From NCBI GenBank assembly GCA_026214975.1, contig CM047805.1, positions 7,774,463 to 7,838,462 of the forward strand: a stretch of DNA of 64,000 nucleotides, given 5' to 3'. Source of the stretch: Gentiana macrophylla. Lineage: Eukaryota; Streptophyta; Magnoliopsida; Gentianales; Gentianaceae. The notes beneath the pieces were generated by a model. That model made no database searches. It saw nothing but the letters and a program-made list of their open reading frames with translations, and was not told where the DNA came from. Below are positions 21,765 to 33,491 of the stretch, in pieces; position 1 is the stretch's first letter, and each line of letters begins with the position of its first letter. A program made the position numbers and the translations under genes.

Positions 21765-22348
21765 TGTTGAAACTTGAAACACATATGAGAAAATTGCATT
21801 TGAAGAAAGATAAAACAGATACAATCTAACAGTAAAATGACGGAAATTGATAAAACACAAAAACAAAGAGAACACGGTGATTTAACGTAGTTTCCGGCGT
21901 TGTGCCGACTACTCCACGGACAGAAAATGAGATATTTTATTATGTACAGAATTACAAGGTTTTCACAAGTATGTGATTAACACTTTGAAAGACACACTTT
22001 GCATTGATTACAACTTCGGTATTTATAGACACAAATCCCTAACCCTAACCGCCATGAGATTTTTGTCGGAATTGTCATAAATACCCCAGATGTGGACCCC
22101 AACTCCAGCTGTTATCCATCAGACGAAACTCAGCTCCAAATTGACTTTCTCAAAAAGCTCACTTGTAATCATCAAACTCAGATGTAGAACTCAGCAAACT
22201 TAGTTTCCACCAAATCTCAGTTTTCTCAACATTTCCCAAAACTCAAGTTTTCTCAGCTTTTCCCAAAACTCAGTTTCACTTCACAAAACTCAGTTTCAGC
22301 TTTCAGATTACTTCTACCAGTTTTAGAGATCAAATCACAAAACTAACA
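21765..22348 (-). mobile_element. 3' LTR of the 21.8-27.1 kb Copia
   Basis: It starts (minus strand) TGTTAGTTTTGTGATTTG and ends GTTTCAACA. It contains a run of repeated AACTCAG(C/T)TT-like motifs (about 22130-22300) and a CCCTAACCCTAACC segment near 22037. It is almost the same as 26544-27092, with scattered substitutions and small indels. Confidence 0.85.
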
Positions 22349-22499
22349 AATCTCAACCTTGACTTGAACTCTCGTTCAACGTCACGGATTACATAATTGG
22401 ATGTACACATGCGGATGCATTCGTCATTGCCAGGATGTACTTGTACGGACTTCTCCACGAGAATCCACTAAGGTGACACGCCTCAAGCGAGTTTCGAAA

Positions 22500-23254
22500 G
22501 CGGATTATAAGCTTTGAATGTTAAGCAAGTCCAGACACAACAGAAACTTGCTTTGTTGAACTGGTTTAGTAAACATATCAGCAGGATTTTCCTTGGTGCC
22601 GATCTTCTTCACTACAACCCTCATCTCATTTCACAGAAAATGATATCTCACATCAATATGCTTGGTTCTCTCATGATGAACCTGATCCTTAGCTAGACAA
22701 ATTGCACTCAAACTGTCACAATAAATCTCAGCTTGATCTTGATGCAGTCCCAAATCACTTACTAGACCCTTAGATTGTTTCCTTGGCTGCTTCAGTAAGA
22801 GCCATATACTCTGCCTCAGTTGTTGATAAAGCTATTGTGGCTTGCAAAGTTTCTTTCTAGCTGACAACTGAATTCCCTAATGTGAAAACATAACCAGTCA
22901 TTGATTTTCTACTGTCCACATCACATGCATAATCAGCATCACAGTATCCTGTGACCAAACTCTGAGTATCACCTCCATAAATGAGACCAACATCATATGT
23001 ACCCCTAAGGTACCTGAACATTCTTTTCACAGCTTTGCAATGTTCCTTTCCAGGTTGAGCCATAAACCTGCTGACAACACTGACTGCCTGAGCCAGATCA
23101 GGCCTAGTGCACAAATGGCATACATCAGACTGCCAACTGCACTAGCATAGGGAACTTTGGACATATATTCCTTCTCCTCAGCTGACTGTGAAGCATAAAC
23201 TGACAAATGAACATTTGATACCATATGAGTATCTATTGGCTTTGTAGCAGACAT
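22500..23254 (-). pseudogene. Copia RNase H (frameshifted)
   Basis: The frames contain YMSKVPYASAVGSLMYA (23140-23170), MCTRPDLAQAVSVVSRFM (start 23114), KRMFRYLRGTYDVGL and DADYACDVDSRKSMTGYVF. Further frames give TTEAEYMALTEAAKE (22790-22830), a CDSLSAICLAKD motif (22690-22720), RTKHIDVRYHF (22640-22670) and ADMFTKP (22565-22590). These are the conserved Copia RNase H segments in order, including the aspartates and glutamate of the active site. Frameshifts and a stop separate the pieces, so no functional enzyme is made. Confidence 0.9.
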
Positions 23255-23864
23255 ACCATACTTGGCTAAAATCTTCTGTATATAGCCCTACTGAGATAAA
23301 AAAAAGTTTCTTCTGACTTCTATCTCTCCAGATCTCCATCCCCAAGATTTTCTTGGCTGCACCCAAATCTTTCATTTCAAATTCAGCACTAAGAAGGTCT
23401 TTCAGATTCTGAATATCAGACTTCTTTCTTGCAGCTATAAGCATATCATCCACATACATGACAAGATAGATGTATGATCCATCTTCCAGCTGACTATTGT
23501 AGACACAACAATCATAAGGACTTCTGCTATAACCCAGCTGGATCATGTAACTGTCAAACTTTTTATACCACTGTCTAGGAGCCTGCTTCAATCCGTATAA
23601 GGACTTTTTCAGCTTACAAACAAATGCTTCTTTACCAAGAACTTGAAATTCCTCTGGCCGAGGCATGAATATCTCTTTGTCTACCTCACCATGTAGAAAA
23701 GCTGTCTTCACATCTAACTGCTCAAGTTCAAGATCTTGTTGTGCCACCATTGCTAGTAACACCCTGATTGAAGTATGTCTGACTACTGGTGAGAATATCT
23801 CATCAAAGTCCACCCCTTCTTTTTGACTGAACAATCTAGCAACCAAACATGCCTTATACTTGAC
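23178..23864 (-). pseudogene. Copia reverse transcriptase
   Basis: A long open frame reads FSQKEGVDFDEIFSPVVR, then LDVKTAFLHGEVDKEIFM, CKLKKSLYGLKQAPRQWY, YLVMYVDDMLIAA and FEMKDLGAAKKILGMEI. YVDD is the catalytic motif and the preceding LDVKTAFLHG segment holds the other active-site aspartate, so the RT core is well preserved. A TGA at about 23861 splits it from the upstream linker in the same frame, and a frameshift follows at about 23240. This is Tnt1-like in motif content. Confidence 0.92.
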
Positions 23865-25182
23865 TCATTCTGCCTCAGTCATTCCTTCCTTTTTCTTGAA
23901 GATCCATTTGCATGTAACAACTCTCCTATCAGCTGGATGTTTAACAAGATCCCAAGTCGGATTCTTGATGTGACTCCATCTCATCTCCCATGGCGACAAG
24001 CCATTGAGATGACTTCGAGTACATGTCACTTTGCTTCCTGTAAGTAGAAGGTTCAAAACCATCCACCTCTTACGCAACTTGAAGTGCATATCCACCAAAT
24101 CTTCAAACACATACCTTAGGAGGTATCCCAACATTGGATCTTCTAGCTCTGCGACGGCTATATTTCTTGACCAATATCGGTTTGGCCTTTCGGTGACCCT
24201 GTTGGTGACTTGCTTGAATTGATTCGGTTCATTAACGGTCGGATGAAAAGCGATCTTGTTCGGTGAGTGTTGCATCTCGGTGGCGCCACTGAAGCTCCAC
24301 CTACTTGTCGGTTTTCGGTTTGACACGGTTTGATTGTCCTCCCAGCGATGAAGCCGAGCATAGAATTTTCATCAAAATTGTATCTCTGCTGAGAATAACT
24401 CTGTTTCTATGATAACCAAATTCTATAACCCTAACTCCATCACCATACCCCACAAACACTCCTTTCTTGGCTCTTGGTTCCGATTTTCCTTCATTGACAT
24501 GATAGTAAAGCGTGCTTCCAAATACCTTTAGGCGAGTAATCGAGCTTTCTGACCACATTTCAAGCGGTGTCTTGGCTGATCCATGTGTGAGGACTCACTG
24601 TTGATTAAGTAACAAGTGTGCTTACGACTTACGCCCAAAATCTTCTTGACAAACCCGGCATGAGAGGCATGCATCTTGCTCTCTCTAGAAGAGTTTGATT
24701 CATTCTTTCGGCTACACCATTTCTTTGAGGAGTATTCTGATTGTATGATATCTAGCAATACCCTCGTTTCTACACAATTCATCAAACTCATTCTAGCAGA
24801 ATTCCAGACCATTATCTGTACGAAGCCTCTCGATCTTCCCCAACTGATTTTCAACTAGAGCCTTCCATTGCATGAAGCTCTTGAATGCCTCACTTTTGTG
24901 TTTCATCATCACCACCCAAGTCTTTCTTGAATAGTCATCTATGAATGACACAAAATATCTGTGACCACCCAATGACTCCACCTTTGATGGCCCCCAACAT
25001 TCAGAATGAATGTAATCAAGTGATGACTTTGTGATGTGTATCCCTTTTGAGAACTTGCCCCTATGAAGCTTCCCAAACACAAAATGCTCATAAAAGTCCA
25101 GATTTTTGACCTTACATCCCCCAAGAAGTTCTTTCTGAGAAAGAATATGCATCCCCCTTTCACCCATGTGACCCAGTCTCAT
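23865..25182 (-). pseudogene. Copia integrase and linker (several frames)
   Basis: Frames at 24793-25182, 24528-24854, 24301-24558 and 23865-24326 together cover the integrase and its linker. Recognisable parts are RLGHMGERGM (start of the zinc-binding region), HSECWGPSKVESLGGHRYFV, FIDDYSRKTWVV and LRTDNGLEFC (second catalytic aspartate). Then come a partly lost catalytic-glutamate region, KVFGSTLYYHVNEGKSEPRA and KGVFVGYGDGV. Integrase inserts the cDNA into the genome. At least three frameshifts disrupt it. Confidence 0.88.
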
Positions 25183-25437
25183 GTGCCACGATTTTCATCT
25201 GTGGTGATGAACTTGATAGATGCTCTGACGAGACCAGACCTGGCCATCATTACAAAATATACAAGGTTCCTTTTGACTCCACGAGAATTGGCGAGTTTTG
25301 TAGACACTCGGTTTTCCACCTTCACCCTTAAAATTGAATCCCTTAGCTTTGTCTAAAAGGCGAGAGATACCAAGTTCTTGGTCATCTGTGGAAGATGTCT
25401 AACTTCACTCAACATCTGAATTTACCATCCTCTGTCC

Positions 25438-25623
25438 TCAGTGAGAGCCAGAGCCAATCCCAACTATCTTGCAGACCTTGCTGTTTGCCATAGCTATATG
25501 ACCACCATCTATCTGTTGATAACTTGAGAACCACTCTCTTTGTAGACAAATGTGATAAGATGCTCCAGAGTCCAGAATCCACACATCAGCATGATGTGAT
25601 GATTCTCCAGCTACTAGAACCAT
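25438..25623 (-). pseudogene. Copia aspartic protease
   Basis: The frame has ADVWILDSGASYHIC, the Copia protease active-site motif DSGA(S/T)xH, followed by MANSKVCKIVGIGS (the G-x-G flap region). It lies directly after gag, as in the usual Copia order gag-PR-IN-RT-RH. It is separated from gag by a frameshift, and TGA/TAG codons follow before the integrase region. Confidence 0.9.
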
Positions 25624-25642
25624 GTCCTCCTCTGAATCAAAC

Positions 25643-26417
25643 TCATTTTTGCAGCGGCCATTTGTTCAACTTGTTCTCCTGCTGTTTCTTTTTCTTTGGA
25701 CAGTTGGACTTCCAATGTACCTGCTCCTTACAGTAATTGCAAACATCTGTGGATTTAGGACCGTTGGACCCTGTTTTCTTGGATTTCATCTTCTTCCCAA
25801 ACTGCTGCCCATGCCCTTTTCCACCACTGCTGCTGACAAATAGTCCAACAACTTTGTTATGCCCCCAAGCGCTTATATGTCTCAGCTCCCTGGCATGTAA
25901 AGTTGACCTTACAACTTCCAATGCAACTGTATCCTTCCCAAATATAAAGGATTGCACAAAGTTCTCATAAGAAGCTGGTAGAGATACCAACAAAATCAGA
26001 GCTGCATCTTCATCCTCAATCTTCACATCAATATTTACGAGATCAAGTAATATTGTGTTCAAGCGATCAAGATGATCTCTCACAGAGCCCCCATGCATCC
26101 TTAGACTAAACGACCTCTGCTTTAGCGACAACTTGTTGGTCAATGACTTAGTCATATCTGATGTTTCAAGCTTTGACCAAAACTTAGCGGCGGTGTCTTC
26201 CTCATCAACCACGTGATAACATCATCGATAAGCACAACATGATGGTGGAATGTGCTTTCTCCTCCAGGTATCGTCGTGTCTGGCGATTGGCATCTCGCTT
26301 TACGGATAAAGGAGTCCACAATCCTTGTTGTTTTAACAAGGCCCGCATCTTGATTTGCCCGCAGGTGAAAATGTTCCTCCCTGTAAATTTATCAATCTTT
26401 ACGTTAACTGCTAACAT
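25643..26417 (-). pseudogene. Copia gag (capsid/nucleocapsid)
   Basis: The first frame (26417-26205) carries KFTGRNIFTCGQIKMRALLKQ, the usual start of the Copia gag core. A shift leads into the second frame (26212-25643) with AAKFWSKLE, SLTNKLSLKQRSFSLRM, LLVSLPASYENFV and a perfect CX2CX4HX4C zinc knuckle, CNYCKEQVHWKSNC (residues 158-171 of that frame). Gag forms the virus-like particle and binds the RNA. One frameshift near 26208 is the main defect. Confidence 0.92.
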
Positions 26418-26543
26418 CTTTCTTGTTAAAGAACAGACCTTTGATCACAAAATCCTAGCACCGGTCACCGGGCTTGGTGAAGATTAACTCCGTTCAGCCT
26501 GCAAATCTTTCTGAATCTAGACCCTGACGCTCCAATACCAGTT

Positions 26544-27092
26544 TGTTGAAACACAGATGAGAAAATTTCACTTGAAGAAAGATAAAACAGATGCAATCTA
26601 ACAATAAAAATGGCGGAAATTGATAAAACACAGAAACAAAGAGAACACGGTGATTTAACATGGTTTCCGGCGTTGTGCCGACTACCCACGGACAGAAAAG
26701 GAGATATTTTATTATGCACATAATTAAAAGTTTTTCAAAAGTGTGTGAATAACACTTTGAAAGACACACTTTGCATTGATTACAACTTCGGTATTTATAG
26801 GCACAAATCCCTAACCCTAACCACCATAAGATCTTTGTCGGAATTGTCATAAATACCCCAGATGTGGACCCCAACTCCAGCTGTTAGCCACCAGACAAAA
26901 CTCAATTCCAAACTGAATTTCTCAAAAAACTCACTTGCAATCATCAAACTCAGATGTAGAACTCAGCAAACTCGGTTTCCACTAAAACTCAGTTTCCACC
27001 AAAACTCAGTTTTCTCAGCATTTCCTAAAACTCAAGTTTTCTCAGCTTTTCCCAAAACTCAGTTTCACTTTACAAAACTCAGTTTCAGATTA
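26544..27092 (-). mobile_element. 5' LTR of the 21.8-27.1 kb Copia, truncated
   Basis: It matches 21765-22348 but its outer (right) end is cut at about 27092 inside a CAGTTTCAGATTA segment, losing roughly 40 bp. On the minus strand it ends GTTTCAACA and is followed, after three bases, by the primer-binding site TGGTATTGGAGC. Confidence 0.85.
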
Positions 27093-28260
27093 GTTGGAGT
27101 TCATATTACACTGATTAGCTACCAGTGAGTTGTATGAATTAATTGATCACTAGGGGTTAATGGTAAATAAGGATAAGAGGTTCTAAAAAGGGTTAACGGT
27201 AACTTCCCGATTTAGAAAGAACAGCCTGTGGAGGATTAATCCATATGTAATTATTATATCAATGGACGCTTATTATCATTCTCATGAGGGGATAAATATA
27301 ATCTCATAATCGGAGGAGTGCAGTCACAGGATTATGGAGGCATATTCCTGTGATTGATTTATCGAATATGATTATTTTGTTCGTAAGATAATTATTTATT
27401 TGATTTATCGGAGCCGCTAATTATTAGTCCATGGTCCTGACGTGCCTCCAATATAGCATAGCTATTTTCGGACTTCGAATCCTAATAATATTAATTTAGT
27501 TCTTATTAGAATTTAATTAAAACGATATGTGAATTAATTGTTTAGTGGACTATTAAATTAGTTGGGCTAAATAATTAAATATGTGAAAAAGATATTTTTC
27601 ATAATCTTGGCCCAATTAGTGTGTTTGGCCGAAAATCATAGTGACTAGGTCACAAATGACAATTTTCGGCCATAGCATTATTTTAGGAAACAAGAAATTA
27701 GTTTTCTTGTGGATTAATAAGACATGTGCACAAAATATTTATTAGATAAATATTTTATGCTAAGAAATAAAGATAAAGATTATTCTAGATTTGTTCTAGA
27801 ATATTTTGGGATTATCTTTTATTTATTGGATTTATTTATTTGCAAAATAAAATCCTTGGAGGACAAGGATTACTCTCCTATATAAAGAGAGTTCTCCCAA
27901 GCCTAAAACACACACAATTTTCGACTTCATCTCTTAAAGAGAGAAGACAAAATTTTCGGCCAAGGGGAGAGAGGAGGAAAATCTTGGAGGTTTTCCGGGT
28001 AGCATATCGGGAGGATTCGAGACGAGGATTTCCTTCCACCGGGAGTTGCTCGGATCACACGTGCGGAAGAACGTGGTGCTCTTCACACTATCCTTTGATC
28101 TTCATATTGCGGTTCTTCTACTTGGATTTTGAGATTCAAGAGGTATGTTCTACAACCCCCTTGTAGAGTAGATCTAGTTATTTTATTACGTGTAAATTAT
28201 AGATCTAGATCCTTAAATCGCTTCCGTTGCGGATGATATTACTAAGTTTTCAGGATTTGG
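27093..28260 (+). mobile_element. 5' LTR (start missing) of an old Copia element
   Basis: The first 405 bp match 34169-34574 almost base for base. A TATATAAAG TATA box lies at 27879-27887, followed by a leader-like stretch with ACACACAC and GAGAGA motifs. The LTR start is missing (compare the complete start at 33492). The 3' border near 28260 is estimated, because no clear primer-binding site remains. Combining both copies, the LTR would be about 1.8 kb. Confidence 0.7.
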
Positions 28261-31200
28261 CCGAGGCCTGTTAAAAAATAAAAATAAAAGTTTTTTTTTA
28301 AAAACAATTTTATTAATATAGATATATTTTAAATATATTGGTATATTACGGCATCCTCTCCTCGTCGTTCGTGGTTCGTTTTAAGATCGAAGGTTCGAGA
28401 TCCGGAAGTTTCAATATCAAGATCGAAGATCGAGATTTGAAGACTTAGAATTAGTTTTACTTTTTCCTTAGAAAATAGGTTAGTCGGGGGTACCACCAAC
28501 GATCCATCTCGGTGTTTAAATTTTCCATGATTTATTTTTATGTGTTTGATCATAAAATAGATATAAAATCGAATTGCCATGACATGCATCATATCATAAA
28601 TCCACTCCATGCATACATGTAGAATTTTAATTTTGGTAATTAAAATAGGCATGTATACAAACACGCGTAATTAGTTGAAATTTAATTAATCGTGGTAATT
28701 AATTAATTTAGTAACTAATTAAAGATCCGAGGGCGAGTTATGAAATCGTTAAGCCTTTTAGGTGTGTGTTCTCGGTGAACCGCCTTAAAAGCCAAAAGCG
28801 AGATCACGTTTTCGATTCGTAGTGTCTGAGATTGAATGATGGTAAAAGAACAATAAATCTTGGATAAAAGCGGTTCGCTTATAGGTTGGGTGGTCAAGCG
28901 AGCTTCGCTCGACCGACTTAACCCTCCTAGTGTGATGTATCCACGGGGTCCGGCAAGACTAAGCTCTACCCGGCGGAGGGGGTGATTCCTTCTTATCTCA
29001 ATGGGGCTCTCTTGACCCGATATCGTCCGGCCCCACGTATGTTCCAACGAATAGGGCGGGTAGGCTTGTCTACGTTACCGACACCATTCGGAATCCTTGA
29101 TTTGATGTGCTTTTATGTTAACATCAAAAGGCGTGGTTAGTTAACCCACCACCACTTCCAAAATATTGAGTGGGAGCGGGGCGGCGACCAACCCCACGGC
29201 CTCTACTATAGATACAAGTAAGTGAGAGAAGGGTGACGCCTCGCGGCACTTTGATTTCGTCCCCCTACGGATGGTGTTCACCCCTATCAACATTCATGGC
29301 TTGGTCTCCGAAAGGATAGGATTTCCGGGTACTCGTCGGGTCACTGACCTATCCTACGACGGCACACTCGGGGCGTACCTAAGAGATCTGATATAGTAGG
29401 TCACACTCATCAAGGATATTCTTGATAATATCTAGGCTAAAAAAGGAAGGTAGTCAATGAATAAAGGGATGTTCGATTCTCGTGGGATGTTCAATTCTCA
29501 CAAGTTATTCATTGATGAGATTGTCTCGATTTAACCGTCATCTCTTTGACCTACCCTACGGCGGCACTCATATGCGAGGTTAAAACCTTAGAATGGTAGA
29601 GTAGACTTACTTATAGTTTACAATTCCTAAAATAAAATCATATAGTAGTGTTAAACTTGAATTAATATATGTCATTTTATTTACTGACATTATATCCACT
29701 TACTAAATTGCTTAAAAATTAATAATTGACTAGTATTGACTTCGTTAAAAAGTGGAAAGTAACTAGGGCGTTGAACTAGTTAATCGATAATGCAATTATT
29801 TTTGAAAGAGATATTTTCTCTTAAGCCTTTTAAAAACCAGTGACATATAGGTATGTCACTAGTGTCGTCGTGTCAAGCGGAGACAAACTTAGTTTGATCA
29901 AAGGTGATTTCGGACTTTGAAATTCTTCTAGTGAATTTTAGGTGTGTAGTGATTACACGAGTAATTTTCTAATTGAAAAATCGGAAAATCATGAAGTGTT
30001 ACTAGTTGGACGATATTTGGAATCGATGAACCAGTGGGAGCTTTATGATTTGTTGTTTTTCTAGAACATTAGAAAAGTGTAACTGACTACACACGTAACC
30101 GTTCTAATTGAAAAACCAGAAAGTCATGAAATGTTGCTAGTTGGACGATATTTGAAATCGATGAACTAGTGGGAGTTCTATGATTTGTTGTTTTTCTGGA
30201 AACATTGGAACTATATACGAAAGATTTTCTAAATCGAAAAAAATCGGAAAATCATAAAAATAAAGCATTGCTCGTTAGACGGTATTTGGAACCGATAAAC
30301 TAGTGGGAGCTTTAATGTTATGATTTGTTGTTTTTTTGGTATCCGAGAAATCCCGACAAGTAACACTCAAAATAGACATCCCACGGTTCAAGAGTAGTGT
30401 CTACTCAAACGAACCGCTGGTTCAAGACTGTTTCCATTCAGGGAAAGTCAAGAATGGGAGAATATGTCTAAAAGTGTTACTCATCTAAACTGAGAAAACT
30501 CTAAGGCTGAACCGAAAATTAATTAACTAAAATCATAGGAAAAGGACAGTGATTTTGGATCACCAACCTATGAATCCTTGGCGATTTTCTCGAGCTAAGT
30601 TCTTTGGAAGAACAAGGTAGCAGTGCATTTAACGATTAAACGAGTAAACAACGGGCAGTTAATTTTAGCTTGAATAGTGGGAGTGATATAAGGAAATGAA
30701 TCTCGGATTCAATCCTTGGATATCGCGGAAAATTTATTTTCGGTTTAAGATTCGTTGGAACGAATGGATTTACCTTCTATTCGATAATTTGTTTGTCATA
30801 TAGAAAGTGAGTATATCATTTGTAATATGAATCCAAGACTCGGACTTTTGTTCGATAAAGTCAAAACCACTTACAATTGCTGAAATATGTATATAAAACA
30901 CATCTTAAGAACTATTAACAGCAATTGGTTTCGATATTTAGATAAACTCTTCTTCATATTCCATAGTTAGTGCATAGTCCCTAAAAGACAATACCTGAAG
31001 ACTGGCTCCGGGTGATTCCTTTCTCCCAGTCTGGTTATATTGTCTCAAAGGTTCAATGACTAAGTTTCCTTTCAATCGGGAAAGGATAATGGTTATAAAG
31101 AAGTAACATAGCTTGTTCATGACGACCTTCGGGGTCTGATGAAAGATACAAGCTAATAGGAACTTCCGAGTAGGGACTTCTTGTTTGATAACTATTCAAA

Positions 31201-33491
31201 CACTCCGGTAAGTTTATCCAAAATATTTTGAGGTTTCTCTGTTTTCAACAGAGATAGAGTATTCTATACTTGGAATAGGCCATTCATAGTCCTCGAGGCG
31301 ATGCTCACCTGCCTTTTGTGACATGTTCTCACTAAGTGAGAAACCGTTAAATTGCCTTACATAGTTTTAGATGTGCTACAATACCTTTGCTTAACTCAAT
31401 AAAGATATTGGAAGCGAAATAACGGTTTACATTGAAATGTAAGACCGAGAAGTCTACCTAGAATATGCTTTGGAATTTACGGATAAGGTGTGGATTCGGT
31501 TCACCCCACTTCCATAAATATAAGCATTTAGCTTTGCGGTGCTTGAAAGTAAGGCCAGGAATTTCGCGCATACGTTCGATCAATGACCATTAAATGATAT
31601 ATCTTTTAACATATTGTGTATAAAGGTTAGATTCTTGAAATCGCGAAGGGGCGGTTATCTTTATTGCATCCTTTACGATAGAGTCCATAAACAACAAAAC
31701 CTTGAACCTTGAAATGCGTTTACTCAAGGTAGTTACTAAGCGATTAAAATCGGACCACATCCAACATCGGTTGTTGGTGATAACACTAAATACTACTAAA
31801 CTAGATCGGACTTTGATCCACCCGGTAAGTATTTGGAGTATGGTTTATCCATTACCCATTCACGGTTCTGCGGACTTTGTAGTCGAGGATCGATTGATGA
31901 CCTATGGCTCTTTTGTGAGCGATATAGGATTACGATAGTAAAGGTTGGTTTAATAGCCATAACCACAGAATGGAGTTCGGTACTCCAGTTACATTTCATG
32001 CTCTTGTAGAACCACTGGCGTCTCAGGGCCAGATGGGAGTAATTGGATCTACACGGAAAGAGTAGAATGAATAGGAAAGTTTATCTTTCAGAGCAAAGCT
32101 TGAGTGTTCTAGGGGTAATTCCCTAAGAAGTAGAGAGTTAATCAGACCTTGGACTCTCTTACCACTTAGTATTGCATGATTTCGTTCAAAATCAGAAAAT
32201 AGGGGTGATTCCTTGAGACTTTCTTGCCAAACAAATGGAGTCTGGATTCATTTGAAACAAAAAGGTATTGCCTTATGAACTTATGAAAGGATGACTGTCA
32301 AGGCTTATGTCCTTTGTGGATAGAAAGCAAACCTCTCGATCATTGGAAGTCATATATTTCTACAATATGTGGATTTGACGAGAATATTGATAAGTCTTTT
32401 GTAGGCCCGGATATCAATTTTAGTGCATGAGTGAATATACATATATTAGTGTTTGTGAAGGATAACCTTGCACTTGTTGGAATCAAAATGGGTGTGTTAT
32501 CCAAAGTCGAAATCGACAATGCCACAATTCTCTGCAATGTGATTTGGACAACACCACTAAAGAGTTTGACTCGGTCGAATTCATTAGAATCGATCCATTG
32601 GTTTCCCATCCATCTTATTGGTTAAGATGATGCATCTGTGTATGCAATATTCAACGAGGATGTTCTACCCTATGCCTCAAGAATGACTCTACAAATCTTG
32701 GATCAAGAGAAATGGGATAGATTCTCTTTCTAGTAAGAGATGGTCGAGGTTATTGAACATCAACTTTGATCGAATCTTAGATTCAGCGGTTAACAAAGCA
32801 ATTTTAGTATGTCCTTTAGTATTTTTAAGAGAACGAGGAATAATATGCGGACATATTCATGTGTGAACTTGGATATGTGTGCTACACTGATTTTGATTTT
32901 AAGTCAGATTGAGGATGATCGTTAAGTCGATCTCGGGCTCAGTGTTTACTCTTGTATTGTAGCTATTGCCTGGAGGAATCCAGCAACGCGAACTCGACTT
33001 TAACTAGTTGGGTGATTAACGTATTTTGTAGTAGCTAGAGAGGCGATATAGCTTAAGGATTTCCTTTTTCATATCTGGGAGTGATTCTAGATTTGGAAGC
33101 CGATACCACATCATTGTGCAAACGATGAAGGGGTAGCTCATAAGGATTTTCGAAATCACTAGAGGTCAAAAGCATATTGGGAAAGTACCACATGATTTGA
33201 TGGACCGGTAACGTTTCGATTCTACGGATCGTCTCGAGCCGAAAACCTAACTAATCATTAAGACCCATGATATTTAGATGTAGGTACTCCCCGAGTCACT
33301 GACCTATCCTACGACGGCACACTCGGAGGGTACTTTGTCATCTGCAATGGTTATGATATGCTTAATGGGTACTAGAATACGGGATGGGTCTCCATTGCTT
33401 TAGAGCAAGTGGGAGATGTAGTTTGTTGTATTTTAAATAATAGGGTGTGCTCTAAAAAAATTAATCATATGCTTTCGTGCAAGTGGGAGAT
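28261..33491 (+). mobile_element. Interior of the old Copia element, mostly non-coding
   Basis: The first about 3.1 kb match 471-3230 block by block. No gag, protease, integrase or RT frame can be read. The only recognisable coding remnant is RNase H near 32930-33230. A purine tract AAGTGGGAGAT ends it at 33481-33491, and a very similar GCAAGTGGGAGATG stands about 75 bp upstream at about 33406. Confidence 0.7.
32930..33230 (+). pseudogene. RNase H remnant of the old Copia element
   Basis: Shifted frames give EFVVAREAI-like and LKDFLF sequence (33030-33070), then a CANDEG-like stretch (33117-33132) and a TRGQKHIGK-like stretch (33160-33185). These stand in the order expected for the Copia motifs (S/T)xAEYxAxxEAxKE, xWL(R/K)xFL, CDNxxA and RSKHI. 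Every motif has substitutions and stops are frequent, so this is an old copy. Confidence 0.6.

Larger units (their letters stand above)
21765..27092 (-). mobile_element. Nearly complete Copia element with decayed gag-pol
   Basis: LTRs at 21765-22348 and 26544-27092 are direct repeats and flank gag, protease, integrase, RT and RNase H in order on the minus strand. Beside the right LTR the minus strand reads TGGTATTGGAGC, close to the initiator tRNA-Met site TGGTATCAGAGC. The right LTR lacks its outer end: homology stops at about 27092, where the LTR of another element begins. No target duplication can therefore be read. Confidence 0.9.

Noticed and set aside
22030..22050. CCCTAACCCTAACC resembling telomeric repeat
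   Set aside because: Only about two units, present in both LTRs of the same Copia (also near 26812), so it is LTR sequence.
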